A DNA stretch of 64,000 bases. It comes from an uncultured Burkholderiales bacterium. Its GTDB lineage: Bacteria > Pseudomonadota > Gammaproteobacteria > Burkholderiales > Burkholderiaceae_C. The stretch covers positions 34,125 through 98,124 of the forward strand of contig CAIWAO010000066.1 of NCBI GenBank assembly GCA_903910745.1, read 5' to 3'. The translations under genes were made by a program, and so were the position numbers. The notes under the pieces are model-generated. The model saw only the letters and a program-made list of their open reading frames with translations, made no database searches and was not told the DNA's origin. Every line of letters starts with the position of its first letter. Positions within the stretch are counted from its first letter, which is position 1. Shown in pieces: positions 39,066-49,343 of this stretch.

Positions 39066-40562
39066 TTAATTCCCCAAAGAGCGAACTATAGAGTCAGAGC
39101 AAATCGTCATCAATCCACCGGGTAAGAGCCCCAGTAAAACCACCAAAGCACCGTTCAAACTCAGAACTATGCGCACATCTTGAGTCGCGCTGACTGTTGT
39201 TGCTGTAAGTGGGGCATCAAAGTACATGACTTTAATTACTCTTAAATAGTAGAACGCACCAACCAAGGACATCGCAACAGCAAATATTGCGATACCGACA
39301 CCACCTGGCAAGCCCGAACTAACCAAGGACTGGAGTACAGCAAGTTTTGCATAAAATCCAACCAATGGCGGTACACCGGCGAGGGAGAACAAGCAAACTG
39401 TCATCACCCCTGCGTACAAAGGGCTGCGCTGATTGAGTCCAGAAAAATCAGATATCTCCTCGCTCTCAAAACCTTCTCTTGATAAGAGCATGATCACGCC
39501 AAAGGTCGCAAGAGTCGTTAAAACGTATGTAACTATATAGAACATGGCTGCACTGTAGGCGTTGGCTGCACCCTGGGTGTTGTTGTCTACAACACCACTG
39601 AACAGACCAATCATCATAAAGCCCATGTGTGAGATGGTTGAATAGGCTAACATCCGCTTTAAATTGGTTTGCATAATGGCTGCAAAATTACCAATCAATA
39701 AAGAACAGATGCTAAGCACCATGAGCATTTGTTGCCACTCCAGCGCCAGTGGCATCAGACCATCAACAAGCAAACGAATTGCAATGGCAAATGCCGCTAA
39801 CTTTGGTGCACCAGCGATGAGCAACGTAACGCTAGTTGGGGCACCTTGGTAAACATCTGGAACCCACATATGAAAGGGCACGGCTCCGAATTTAAAGGCA
39901 AGACCGCAAACTATAAATACAACACCTAATACTAAGACTTGATGTTTAATTTGACCTGTCATGATTGCTTTAAATACATTTGTGATGTCTAAGGATCCGG
40001 TTGCACCGTAAAGCATGGACATACCGTAAAGCAAAAAACCACTGGCCATTGCCCCAAGAACAAAGTATTTGATTGCAGCCTCTGTTGCCAATCCATTATC
40101 TCTTCTTAATGCAACTAGCGCATAAGACGAGAGCGTGGTCAACTCTAGTCCCAGATAAACCAAAAGAAAGTTATTGCTCGAGATCATGACGAAAATTCCG
40201 AGCATTGCAAACAGGCTGAGGATAAAGTACTCGCCGCCTTTTAGCATTCCTCTGTCCATTGAGTAGGGTCTGCCGTAAACAAAAGTAACGATCATTGCGA
40301 TACTTGCGAATGACTTTAGCCAATTGCCAAGGGGGTCATAGACAACCATATTATTGAACGCAAAACCTACCTCACCTGAAGCAGCATTTACGGCAGCGAT
40401 AACCGCTACCACTGCCAGCGTTGATACCGAGAGAAGGTATGTAAGCGTGCGCCCTGGACTCTTTAGATGATCAACACTCAAATCAGCAAGGGATATTACA
40501 CAAGCCATCAAAAGCAAAAGGATCTCAGGATAAATCATGGCCCAGTTAAAAGATTCAGTCAT
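39066..40562 (-). CDS. nuoN: NADH-quinone oxidoreductase subunit N
   Basis: NuoN is one of three antiporter-like proton-pumping subunits in the membrane arm of complex I. The 498-residue protein has about 14 transmembrane helices, the pumping-core motif AYSTISHMGFMMIG and LYGATGSLD. The ATG at 40562 (MTESFNWAMIYPE) is used; an upstream in-frame start would overlap nuoM by a hundred bases. It is the last gene of the nuo operon and is separated from nuoM by 37 bases. Confidence 0.97.
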   Translation of the reverse strand: MTESFNWAMIYPEILLLLMACVISLADLSVDHLKSPGRTLTYLLSVSTLAVVAVIAAVNAASGEVGFAFNNMVVYDPLGNWLKSFASIAMIVTFVYGRPYSMDRGMLKGGEYFILSLFAMLGIFVMISSNNFLLVYLGLELTTLSSYALVALRRDNGLATEAAIKYFVLGAMASGFLLYGMSMLYGATGSLDITNVFKAIMTGQIKHQVLVLGVVFIVCGLAFKFGAVPFHMWVPDVYQGAPTSVTLLIAGAPKLAAFAIAIRLLVDGLMPLALEWQQMLMVLSICSLLIGNFAAIMQTNLKRMLAYSTISHMGFMMIGLFSGVVDNNTQGAANAYSAAMFYIVTYVLTTLATFGVIMLLSREGFESEEISDFSGLNQRSPLYAGVMTVCLFSLAGVPPLVGFYAKLAVLQSLVSSGLPGGVGIAIFAVAMSLVGAFYYLRVIKVMYFDAPLTATTVSATQDVRIVLSLNGALVVLLGLLPGGLMTICSDSIVRSLGN

Positions 40563-40599
40563 TTTTATTTCGTCCGAATTAGGGGTATCAATTGAGTCT

Positions 40600-42081
40600 T
40601 TATGGGTTGGGTGTTTTAGAGTGCGCAACTTGATCAAGCAACTGCGCCACTGAGGGGCCCATGACATCGGTGAGTGGTTTGGGATTAATACCCATTGCAA
40701 GCACTGACACTGCGAGGAGCGTAAGCATCAAAAACTCCCTTGCATTGATGTCATTTAATTCCTTAACATGATCGTTTGCAACGGGACCAAAATAAACACG
40801 CTTGACCATCCAAAGCGAGTAGGCTGCACCAAGAATCAATGCAGTCGATGCGGCTAATCCAAGCAGGAAATTGAATTTAACTGCAGCAAGTATGACCATC
40901 CACTCGCCCACAAAGCCAGCTGTACCCGGCAGCCCACTGTTGGCCATTGCAAAGAGTACTGCAAACGCTACAAATTTCGGGGCCGTATTTACCACGCCCC
41001 CGTAACTAGATATTTCTCTTGAATGGACACGGTCGTAAAGCACACCAATACAAAGAAACATTGCCGCAGATACAAATCCGTGAGCTACCATTTGTACGAT
41101 ACCTCCGCTCATTCCGAGGTCGTTGAATATAAAAAATCCAAGCGTCACAAATCCCATATGTGCAACTGATGAGTAAGCAACTAGCTTTTTCATGTCTTGT
41201 TGAACAATGGCAACCAGTCCCACGTAAATAACTGCGGTGATGGAGAGCGTGATCATGAGCCAAGCCCATTCATGAGCCGCATCAGGCGTTATTGGCAAGG
41301 AGAATCGCAAGAATCCATAAGCACCTAATTTCAACATAATTGCAGCCAGTACCGCGGAGCCTCCTGTAGGGGCTTCGACGTGTACGTCGGGCAACCAAGT
41401 GTGAACAGGCCACATTGGCACTTTAACTGCAAAGGCAGCAAAGAAAGCAAAAAACAATAAAGTTTGTGCGTAGCCAGATAACGGCAACTTGTACCAGTCT
41501 TGCAAATCAAAACTACCACCAGAATTTGAATACAGATAGATCAATGCGATTAGCATCAACAGTGATCCAAGGAGTGTGTAGAGGAAAAATTTAAATGCTG
41601 CATAAATCTTGTTCGGACCGCCCCACACACCAATGATCAAGTACATCGGGATCAGCGTTGCTTCAAAGAAGACATAGAAAAGCATTCCATCAAGCGCACA
41701 AAATACTCCGGTCATCACACCGCTTAGGATTAAAAATGCACCCATGTACTGATTTACCCGCTCAGTGATCACTTCCCACCCAGCAATAACAACAATCACT
41801 GTAATGAATGCAGTTAGGATCACAAATGCAACGGATATTCCGTCCACCCCAAGGTGATAGAACATGTTGAAGCGCTCGATCCAAGAGAAGTTTTCAACCA
41901 ACTGCATATCTGCAGTACCCAGTTGGAAATCTTTGTAAACAGCTAGGGAAGCACCAAAACTAAACAAAGAGCCGATCAGTGAAAACCAACGAACTGAATT
42001 GGCATGCACATCTCGCCCTAGGGCCAAAATTAGAACCCCAAAGCATATTGGCGCCCAAATACAAAGGCTCAATAATCCCAT
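40600..42081 (-). CDS. nuoM: NADH-quinone oxidoreductase subunit M
   Basis: The second antiporter-like proton-pumping subunit of complex I, 493 residues and about 14 helices. The family segments FFEATLIPMYLIIGVWGG, PTGGSAVLAAIMLKLGAYG and VAYSSVAHMGFVTLG are present, with the conserved Glu and Lys used in proton transfer in helices 5 and 7. It follows nuoL after an unusual 125-base gap. Confidence 0.97.
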   Translation of the reverse strand: MGLLSLCIWAPICFGVLILALGRDVHANSVRWFSLIGSLFSFGASLAVYKDFQLGTADMQLVENFSWIERFNMFYHLGVDGISVAFVILTAFITVIVVIAGWEVITERVNQYMGAFLILSGVMTGVFCALDGMLFYVFFEATLIPMYLIIGVWGGPNKIYAAFKFFLYTLLGSLLMLIALIYLYSNSGGSFDLQDWYKLPLSGYAQTLLFFAFFAAFAVKVPMWPVHTWLPDVHVEAPTGGSAVLAAIMLKLGAYGFLRFSLPITPDAAHEWAWLMITLSITAVIYVGLVAIVQQDMKKLVAYSSVAHMGFVTLGFFIFNDLGMSGGIVQMVAHGFVSAAMFLCIGVLYDRVHSREISSYGGVVNTAPKFVAFAVLFAMANSGLPGTAGFVGEWMVILAAVKFNFLLGLAASTALILGAAYSLWMVKRVYFGPVANDHVKELNDINAREFLMLTLLAVSVLAMGINPKPLTDVMGPSVAQLLDQVAHSKTPNP

Positions 42082-42117
42082 AATGCGCTCACAATCAACT
42101 TGTTTATAAATCTAACT

Positions 42118-42208
42118 AAAAAACCGGCTTCAGAAAACATTATCTTTTTCTCATTTCAAACTTCAAAGCAAACTGTACTTCGCGTCATGTGTTTGAATGA
42201 CCCGGTTT
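42118..42208 (-). promoter_or_regulatory. terminator-like signal between nuoL and nuoM
   Basis: On the minus strand AAACCGG (overlapping the nuoL stop) can pair with CCGGTTTTTT 75 bases downstream, enclosing a 5-bp GTCAT/ATGAC hairpin. The U-run makes it look like a loose intrinsic terminator or attenuator; the long loop keeps this weak. Confidence 0.25.
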
Positions 42209-44237
42209 ATACATTCAGCCATAAGAACCAAGACATCAACAAAAATAGACCAAAGATCATTGACAATGCATAGTGAAACAAGAAGCCAGACTGGAATCTA
42301 CGAATGACAGCCGCTCCTCGTCCAACCAACTTCCAAGCACCATTAACAATAAATCCGTCAATGATTGCTTGGTCACCAACGCGCCACAAACCAGTTCCAA
42401 GCCCTCTTGTTGCACGAGCGATCACATTCTCGTTAAACCAGTCCATAAAGTATTTGTTGTCCAAAATTACGTAGACCGGATTGGCAATTCTTTTGATTGC
42501 CGTTGGCAAAGCTGGATTGATCATGTACATATAGTATGACAACACAACTCCTAGAAGTGCTAAACCAAAAGGCAATGATGTGAATGCATGAACAGCCATC
42601 TCAAAGGGTCCTTCAAACGCCTCAGCTAACTCTTTCATTGAAGGATGTAGCATTGAATTGACTACGATTGAGTCTTTAAAGAAATCACCAAACAACATAG
42701 GGGAGATGGTTAAATATCCCAAGGCCAAAGAAGGTATAGCTAATAATATAAGCGGTAACGTAACTACCCAAGGAGATTCATGGGGTGAGTGAGCTGAGTG
42801 GTCATGATGATCTGCATGATCATGATCGTGACTATGGTGCGCCTCTGGATTTTGGTCGTAGCGCTCATCGCCGTGAAAGACTAAGAAATACATCCTAAAC
42901 GAGTAAAACGCTGTCACAAATACACCGGCCAATACAGCAAAGTAAGCGAAACCGGAGCCGTACAAGTGACTCTCAGCTACTGCTTCAATAATGCTGTCTT
43001 TAGAGTAAAAACCTGAAAAGAACGGTGTACCAATAAGAGCTAAAGAGCCAATCAAAGAAGTGATCCAAGTTATTGGCATGTACTTTCTTACTCCGCCCAT
43101 CCAACGGATATCCTGGTTGTGATGCATACCCATGATGACTGATCCTGCACCAAGGAACAAGAGGGCTTTAAAAAATGCGTGCGTCAGTAAATGAAATACC
43201 GCAACTGAGTAAGCTGAAGTCCCAAGTGCAACTGTCATATAACCCAACTGAGAAAGCGTTGAATAAGCAACCACTCTTTTGATATCGTTTTGAATAATCC
43301 CTAAAAACCCCATGAACAGGGCTGTGATCGATCCAATAATCATCACAAAACTCAGCGCAGTATCGGATGACTCAAACAGGGGTGACATGCGGGCTACCAT
43401 AAAGATACCTGCCGTAACCATAGTTGCCGCATGAATTAATGCAGAAATTGGAGTGGGTCCTTCCATTGAGTCAGGCAACCAAACATGAAGTGGAAACTGT
43501 GCACTTTTACCCATTGCACCAATAAAGAGACAAATACAGATCACCGTAACTAAGGACCAACTGGTCCCCGGCAAGCTCAGATTGGTTAAGGTATGAATTT
43601 TTTCGAATATCTCTGAATAACTTAAGGAATCTGTAAAAGCAGCAATTAGACCAATACCTAAAATAAAACCAAAGTCACCGACTCTGTTGACCAGGAATGC
43701 TTTCATGTTAGCGAAAATTGCAGTTGGACGAGTGAACCAAAAACCAATCAAGAGGTATGAGACTAATCCGACCGCTTCCCAACCAAAGAAGAGTTGCAGT
43801 AAGTTGTTACTCATCACAAGCATCAACATTGAAAATGTAAAGAGTGAAATATAGGAGAAAAAGCGGTTGTACCCCTCATCTTCTTGCATGTAACCAATGG
43901 TATAGATGTGAACCATTAGGGATACAAATGTAACTACACACATCATCATGCTTGTGAGGGAATCAATTAAGAAACCGACCTGCATTTGCAAATCACCAAC
44001 AACCATCCAGGTGTAGAGATTTTCATTTAAATGTGCACCGTCACTAGCAACAGAAGATAGGGTCATGGCAGACACCACAAATGCTATAAAAACACCGAGT
44101 ATGGTGATACTGTGTACAGCGCGTCTACCTAATAAATTGCCACCAAGTTTGGTGCCAAAAATTCCTGCGAGCACAGCCCCCACGAGTGGCGCCATGGGAA
44201 CCAGTAGTAGGGTTGAGACTTGAAGTGTTTGGCTCAT
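42207..44237 (-). CDS. nuoL: NADH-quinone oxidoreductase subunit L
   Basis: The largest antiporter-like subunit of complex I (676 residues), whose C-terminal amphipathic helix HL runs along the membrane arm. Core motifs are FFGWEAVGLVSYLLIGFW, WLPDSMEGPTPISALIHAATMV (in part) and VAYSTLSQLGYM. Between about residues 465 and 490 it has a histidine/aspartate-rich loop (HHSHDHDHADHHDHSAH), possibly metal-binding, not part of the catalytic core. It has wide flanking gaps (107 and 125 bases) in an otherwise tight operon. Confidence 0.97.
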   Translation of the reverse strand: MSQTLQVSTLLLVPMAPLVGAVLAGIFGTKLGGNLLGRRAVHSITILGVFIAFVVSAMTLSSVASDGAHLNENLYTWMVVGDLQMQVGFLIDSLTSMMMCVVTFVSLMVHIYTIGYMQEDEGYNRFFSYISLFTFSMLMLVMSNNLLQLFFGWEAVGLVSYLLIGFWFTRPTAIFANMKAFLVNRVGDFGFILGIGLIAAFTDSLSYSEIFEKIHTLTNLSLPGTSWSLVTVICICLFIGAMGKSAQFPLHVWLPDSMEGPTPISALIHAATMVTAGIFMVARMSPLFESSDTALSFVMIIGSITALFMGFLGIIQNDIKRVVAYSTLSQLGYMTVALGTSAYSVAVFHLLTHAFFKALLFLGAGSVIMGMHHNQDIRWMGGVRKYMPITWITSLIGSLALIGTPFFSGFYSKDSIIEAVAESHLYGSGFAYFAVLAGVFVTAFYSFRMYFLVFHGDERYDQNPEAHHSHDHDHADHHDHSAHSPHESPWVVTLPLILLAIPSLALGYLTISPMLFGDFFKDSIVVNSMLHPSMKELAEAFEGPFEMAVHAFTSLPFGLALLGVVLSYYMYMINPALPTAIKRIANPVYVILDNKYFMDWFNENVIARATRGLGTGLWRVGDQAIIDGFIVNGAWKLVGRGAAVIRRFQSGFLFHYALSMIFGLFLLMSWFLWLNV

Positions 44238-44330
44238 ATTAAAAAACAGTGCAATTAAATCGGGTTAAGGTTCAAGGCGAAAGAGTTAATGATCTTTTTC
44301 TTTTGTGATGTAGACTAATAAAATGCAATG

Positions 44331-44359
44331 AAAAAAACGCTCTCTCAACCCTTTAGCGT
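44331..44359 (-). terminator. weak intrinsic-terminator-like hairpin at the nuoK stop
   Basis: On the minus strand ACGCT (44359-44355) pairs with AGCGT (44341-44337), followed by a run of seven T. The nuoK TGA is in the 13-base loop. It could partly end transcription before nuoL; the 5-bp stem is short. Confidence 0.35.
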
Positions 44360-44653
44360 GTTGAGTTTATCGATACTGATGCTAGATCGGTTTCTAAAAA
44401 GAAGTACCAAAATAGCTAAGCCGATCGCGGACTCTGCAGCTGCCACAGTCAAAATGAAGAAGACGAATAGCTGGCCCTGCATATCACCAAGGTAATGTGA
44501 AAAGGCAACAAAATTCATATTAACTGATAGCAACTCCAGTTCAATCGCCATCAAAATCACAATTAAGTTTTTCCGGTTCAAAAATATGCCCACGATAGAG
44601 AGAGCGAAAAGCATTGAACCAATGGTTAGGTAATGAGCAAGAGTTACATTCAT
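44345..44653 (-). CDS. nuoK: NADH-quinone oxidoreductase subunit K
   Basis: A 102-residue membrane subunit with three transmembrane helices; it carries the two conserved buried glutamates, visible in [28 protein letters not shown] is typical of the third helix. Its start overlaps the nuoJ stop (ATGA). Downstream lies a U-rich hairpin. Confidence 0.96.
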   Translation of the reverse strand: MNVTLAHYLTIGSMLFALSIVGIFLNRKNLIVILMAIELELLSVNMNFVAFSHYLGDMQGQLFVFFILTVAAAESAIGLAILVLLFRNRSSISIDKLNTLKG

Positions 44654-45345
44654 GATTTGGGCTTCTCCGCACCAGCACCACCCACTGCGGGTTGGGGCTC
44701 GGGCTCAGTTGGCAAACTAGGTTGTTGGATGACTGCAGCCATTTTTACGATTTGTAGACGATCTTTAGACTTCACTCGAATTTGTTCACCGGGGTCTTGG
44801 TATTTGCTATCTTTTCTAGCTCTTAAGGTAAGTGCGATTGCCGCAACAATTGCGACGAGTAAGATAACTGCAGCAATTTCAACCGGATATAAGTAATTTG
44901 AGTACAACAAAACGCCCAAGGACTTTGTGTTGCCCATGATCTCTGCAGTCTGCGCACCAGGGAGTCCTTCAGGCAAGCTCATAGGACGCACAACACCAAC
45001 CCTAAAACCAGCCATTAAAACACCCGCCAGCTCAAGTGAGACCACTGCCCCCAAAGATGCAGCTAAAGGAAAGTGCTTCCAAAAGCCGATACGAATCGTA
45101 TCAACGCTCACATCCAACATCATTACCACGAACAAGAACAAAACCATCACCGCACCAACATAAACTAACACTAGAGTGATAGACAAAAATTCAGCATCTA
45201 AGAGCATGAACAGACCAGACGCCTGAAAAAAAGCAAGCACCAGGAACAAAGATGCATGAACTGTATTTCTGACCGTGATTACGCGAAACGCGGATATCAG
45301 AAGTACGCTTGAAAAAATATAAAAGAGGGCTGAGCGAATGTCCAT
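44650..45345 (-). CDS. nuoJ: NADH-quinone oxidoreductase subunit J
   Basis: A 231-residue membrane subunit with five helices, including the conserved [19 protein letters not shown] segment near helix 3 (pi-bulge region). The C-terminus has a Pro-rich, probably cytoplasmic tail ([17 protein letters not shown]), a frequent feature of betaproteobacterial NuoJ. nuoK overlaps its stop. Confidence 0.95.
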   Translation of the reverse strand: MDIRSALFYIFSSVLLISAFRVITVRNTVHASLFLVLAFFQASGLFMLLDAEFLSITLVLVYVGAVMVLFLFVVMMLDVSVDTIRIGFWKHFPLAASLGAVVSLELAGVLMAGFRVGVVRPMSLPEGLPGAQTAEIMGNTKSLGVLLYSNYLYPVEIAAVILLVAIVAAIALTLRARKDSKYQDPGEQIRVKSKDRLQIVKMAAVIQQPSLPTEPEPQPAVGGAGAEKPKS

Positions 45346-45377
45346 TTTGTGATCTTGTTCTTTTTTATGTTCAGCAA

Positions 45378-45959
45378 TTATCTGTAAGGAGCGTCAGCAG
45401 CCTTGTTGGCTGCAATTTGTTTCTCATATCTATCCCCTACAGCAAGAAGCATATCTTTGGTGAAGTACAGATCGCCTCGCTTTTCACCGTGGTACTCAAA
45501 TATGTGAGTCTCAACAATTGAATCTACGGGACAACTTTCCTCACAAAATCCGCAAAATATACATTTCGTCAAATCAATATCATACCGAGTGGTGCGCCTT
45601 GATCCGTCAGCTCTCACATCTGATTCAATCGTAATTGCGAGAGCGGGACAAACCGCTTCACACAATTTACATGCAATACAACGCTCCTCCCCGTTTTCAT
45701 ATCTCCTCAGTGCATGCAATCCCCTGAACCTAGGGCTTTGCGGCGTTTTTTCCTCAGGGAATTGAATAGTCACTTTACGAGCAAACATGTACTTGCCGGT
45801 TAATGCCATTCCCTTAAATAGTTCAATCAGCAAAAAGCTAGATAAGAAATCTTTCCAGGAAAATACACTCTCACTCCCCAGAGCTGGAAAGCGGGCGGAT
45901 TGGCCGGGCAAGACAGGGTTAACTGAATTGACTGAATTTGGATTGGTCAAAGTTGTCAT
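45378..45959 (-). CDS. nuoI: NADH-quinone oxidoreductase subunit I
   Basis: The 193-residue subunit carrying clusters N6a and N6b. Two ferredoxin motifs are complete: [12 protein letters not shown] (about residue 93) and [12 protein letters not shown] (about 132). The N-terminal 30 residues before the membrane-associated amphipathic helix are longer than the usual betaproteobacterial protein of about 163 residues, so a later start (for example in the SWKDFLSS region) remains possible, although no later ATG precedes the conserved start. Confidence 0.96.
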   Translation of the reverse strand: MTTLTNPNSVNSVNPVLPGQSARFPALGSESVFSWKDFLSSFLLIELFKGMALTGKYMFARKVTIQFPEEKTPQSPRFRGLHALRRYENGEERCIACKLCEAVCPALAITIESDVRADGSRRTTRYDIDLTKCIFCGFCEESCPVDSIVETHIFEYHGEKRGDLYFTKDMLLAVGDRYEKQIAANKAADAPYR

Positions 45960-45972
45960 TGATTTTTTTCCA

Positions 45973-47055
45973 TTATTTCCAAATGTTCCAAGGACTCACA
46001 ATCCACAAACCCACAACTATTAACCAAATTAGTGTGATCGGTATAAAGATCTTCCATCCCAATCTCATAATTTGGTCATAGCGGTATCTGGGGAAAGTTG
46101 ATCTGACCCACAAGAACATTGTGACCATCACAAATGTTTTGATAAATAACCAAACACCACCTGGTACAGCGTTGAAAACGGCATTATCAAATGGGGGCAA
46201 CCATCCGCCTAAGAACATTACTACGCTTGTAATTGCTATGAGCAACATATTGGCGTATTCGGCCAAGAAGAACATCGCAAATGACATTCCTGAGTATTCA
46301 ATCATATGACCTGCAACGATCTCAGACTCTCCCTCAACGACGTCAAAGGGGTGGCGATTGGTTTCAGCCAACCCGGCGATGAAGTAAACAATGAAAATCG
46401 GGAACAAAGGTAACCAATTCCAAGAAAGGATATTGATCCCCATCCCAGCAAAAATACCTTTATTCTGGGCTAATACGATCTGCGCCATGTTCAAAGTGCC
46501 AGAAACCATCAATATGATCACGAGACAAAATCCCATAGCAATTTCGTAGCTCACCATTTGAGCAGATGCACGCATGGCGCCCAAAAATGCGTACTTAGAA
46601 TTTGAAGACCATCCAGCAATAATGACTCCGTAAACTTCCAAAGAAGTAATCGCCATTAAATAAAGCAAGCCTGCATTTATATTAGCAAGGACTACATCAG
46701 GACCAAACGGTATTACAGCCCAAGCAGCCAATGCTGGCATGATGGTCATGATTGGGCCAATAAAAAAGAGCTTGTTATCAGCCTTCGTGGGCAGAATAAT
46801 CTCTTTGGTTAATAATTTAATAGCATCGGCAAAGGGTTGCAATAAACCGAGTGGTCCAGTTCGGTTGGGACCTAAACGGATTTGTGTGAAGCCGATTGCT
46901 TTTCTCTCCCATAGGGTCAAATAGGCAACGCTGAGCAATAAGGGAATTAAAACCACGATGATTTTTAACAAAGCCCATAAAACTGGCCAAGCCACAGTTG
47001 ACCATAAATCATAAGGCAACGCAGTGAGACCAAAAGTATAAAGCGCGTCAAACAT
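45973..47055 (-). CDS. nuoH: NADH-quinone oxidoreductase subunit H
   Basis: The 360-residue membrane subunit forming part of the quinone chamber at the junction of the two arms. Landmarks are [19 protein letters not shown] (loop between helices 1 and 2), [15 protein letters not shown] and [20 protein letters not shown] (in part) with the conserved acidic residues. It overlaps the end of nuoG by eight bases. Confidence 0.97.
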   Translation of the reverse strand: MFDALYTFGLTALPYDLWSTVAWPVLWALLKIIVVLIPLLLSVAYLTLWERKAIGFTQIRLGPNRTGPLGLLQPFADAIKLLTKEIILPTKADNKLFFIGPIMTIMPALAAWAVIPFGPDVVLANINAGLLYLMAITSLEVYGVIIAGWSSNSKYAFLGAMRASAQMVSYEIAMGFCLVIILMVSGTLNMAQIVLAQNKGIFAGMGINILSWNWLPLFPIFIVYFIAGLAETNRHPFDVVEGESEIVAGHMIEYSGMSFAMFFLAEYANMLLIAITSVVMFLGGWLPPFDNAVFNAVPGGVWLFIKTFVMVTMFLWVRSTFPRYRYDQIMRLGWKIFIPITLIWLIVVGLWIVSPWNIWK

Positions 47056-49327
47056 GTTCGCCTACCTTTTGTTGTGCATTGTTATTTGCTTTCAATGGGG
47101 CGGCCGATTGATGAGCAGCAACCTGATAGGCTGTAAACATTGGATCATTTTGAGCGTCTGCTGTGTGCTGCAACGCATGTGACCTTCTGACCAAACTGTC
47201 TAATCCGTAAATTCCAACCGTTAACTCTTCAGTCGTAATTGCAGGACACGCACTCAAGTCAACAGTGCTTAAGTCTTTTGTTGAAGTATTCATTAACATT
47301 GAGGGGATGTCTTTTGGCAAGGCTTGAGCTCTTACCTCCTCAATGGTTTCGTAATTAAAGCCTTGCAAGTCAAACATATTTGCCAGAACACGAAGCACTT
47401 TCCAAGCAGGCCTAGTTTCACCTAGGGGCTTTACAACCGCATGAAAACTTTGTGCTCGACCTTCTGCATTAACAAAAGTGCCAGGGGTTTCAGTGAAAGG
47501 CGCAATTGGCAAAATAACATCGCTAAAAGACATATTTGCTTTGAAAGGACTCAAAGTGATGACCATAGCTTTTTTAGCCAAAAACGCACCTGCATGAGCT
47601 CCACTCGCAGTGTCAAATTCTGGCTCATTTCCCAATAGGAACAATGCTTTTACGCGCTCATCCTCAATCATGGCTTGAGCGTTCAATCCATGAGCACCGG
47701 ACGCACCAGCACTTGTAGGTAAGGCACCAACCAATTGAGCCCCTACCGTGTTGGCCGCTTCTGATAAATAGCCAACTGTGGACTGTGTTTGTTCGGCGAT
47801 CCAATTTGATATCGCCAAAATACTTGAAGCACGAGGGTGGTGCGCTGCAGCGTTACCCAGGAGTACCGCTTTGTGCTCTCCCCCAAGCATTGACTCAGCA
47901 ATATGATTGGCTTGGAACAATGCATTTGGGTTATGAGCCAACAACTCATTCATCAAATGGGTCTCGCCCAGTACAGAGACAGGAGAGGATATGGACTTGG
48001 CCTTAGCAATACTCTCTGCGATAAGTGCAACACCTGCAACCCAATGCGTCGGATTAGCCAAGAATGTGTGCTTTGTTGACATTGCCCAATCCACTTGAGC
48101 AGCATTGAAAATATTCACCTGAGCACCGCGTCTTGTTGCTTGCCTGATACGCTGAGCTAACAGCGGGTGATCCTTACGAAGGTTAGAGCCAATCACAAGC
48201 ACTCTTTGTATCTGTGATAAAGACTCAATGGATCGACCTAACCAAAGGGCTTTTCCAGTTTGAGCCTTATCTTCACTGAAATCGCGCGTACGAAGCCTTG
48301 AATCTATATTTTTTGAACCAAGTGCGCGAACCAATTTACCCGCCAAATAAAGCTCTTCTAAAGTACTGTGCGGGCTTGCTAGTAAGCCAATGCTTTGAGC
48401 TCCATGGTCCGCTTTAATATGCTGCACCCCGTGTGCTACGTACTCTAGTGCAGTTTGCCAGTCTACTGTTCTCCAAACGTTGTCTTGTTTGATCATTGGT
48501 GCAGTTAATCTGTGCTCACCAGTTAATGACTCGTAGGAGAAACGGTCGCGGTCTGCAATCCAGCACTCATTGATCGCTTCGTTTTCAAGGGGTACAACTC
48601 TGAGTACTTTATTGTCCTTGACCTGCGCAATTAGGTTCGCGCCAGTCGAGTCATGGGGACTGATTGTTTTACGGCGAGACAACTCCCAAGTGCGAGCCTG
48701 ATACCTAAACGGCTTGCTGGTGAGCGCCCCAACGGGGCACACATCAATCATATTTCCAGACAATTCTGAATCAACGGTGTGACCAATGAAAGCTTCAATT
48801 TCAGAGTGCTCACCTCTGTGAGACATGCCAAGTTCCATCTGTCCCGCAATTTCTTGTCCAAAACGAACGCAGCGAGTGCAATGTATACAACGGCTCATCT
48901 CCTCCATACTGATCAAAGGACCAATATCTTTATGAAAGACGACACGTTTTTCTTCTTCATAGCGAGAAGAACTACCGCCGTAACCAACAGCCAAGTCTTG
49001 GAGTTGACATTCACCACCTTGATCACAAATTGGACAATCAAGTGGGTGATTGATTAATAAAAACTCCATCACTGATTTTTGAGCCTTAATGGCTTTATCA
49101 GATTTGGTTCTAACGATCATACCCTGTGTGACAGGGGTTGCACAGGCAGGCATCGCCTTCGGAGCTTTCTCAACGTCCACCAAACACATACGACAGTTGG
49201 CCGCTATGGAGAGTTTTTTATGATAACAAAAGTGTGGAATATAGGTGCCAAGTTTTTCTGCAGCATGCATAACCATACTGCCCTCTTGAGCTTCTACTTT
49301 TTTGCCGTCGATCTCTAATTCAACCAT
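47048..49327 (-). CDS. nuoG: NADH-quinone oxidoreductase subunit G
   Basis: The 759-residue subunit of the peripheral arm. The N-terminus carries the 2Fe-2S cluster N1b ligands ([20 protein letters not shown]), then the His-ligated N5 site ([14 protein letters not shown]), N4 (CIHCTRC, CPVGAL), and a molybdopterin-like C-terminal domain without active molybdenum ligands. It starts 17 bases after nuoF and overlaps nuoH. Confidence 0.97.
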   Translation of the reverse strand: MVELEIDGKKVEAQEGSMVMHAAEKLGTYIPHFCYHKKLSIAANCRMCLVDVEKAPKAMPACATPVTQGMIVRTKSDKAIKAQKSVMEFLLINHPLDCPICDQGGECQLQDLAVGYGGSSSRYEEEKRVVFHKDIGPLISMEEMSRCIHCTRCVRFGQEIAGQMELGMSHRGEHSEIEAFIGHTVDSELSGNMIDVCPVGALTSKPFRYQARTWELSRRKTISPHDSTGANLIAQVKDNKVLRVVPLENEAINECWIADRDRFSYESLTGEHRLTAPMIKQDNVWRTVDWQTALEYVAHGVQHIKADHGAQSIGLLASPHSTLEELYLAGKLVRALGSKNIDSRLRTRDFSEDKAQTGKALWLGRSIESLSQIQRVLVIGSNLRKDHPLLAQRIRQATRRGAQVNIFNAAQVDWAMSTKHTFLANPTHWVAGVALIAESIAKAKSISSPVSVLGETHLMNELLAHNPNALFQANHIAESMLGGEHKAVLLGNAAAHHPRASSILAISNWIAEQTQSTVGYLSEAANTVGAQLVGALPTSAGASGAHGLNAQAMIEDERVKALFLLGNEPEFDTASGAHAGAFLAKKAMVITLSPFKANMSFSDVILPIAPFTETPGTFVNAEGRAQSFHAVVKPLGETRPAWKVLRVLANMFDLQGFNYETIEEVRAQALPKDIPSMLMNTSTKDLSTVDLSACPAITTEELTVGIYGLDSLVRRSHALQHTADAQNDPMFTAYQVAAHQSAAPLKANNNAQQKVGEHV

Positions 49328-49343
49328 ATGTAATTATTCCTGA

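Noticed and set aside
40563..40700. 46-codon N-terminal extension of nuoN
   Set aside because: It would overlap the nuoM end by about 100 bases; ATG at 40562 matches the family start.
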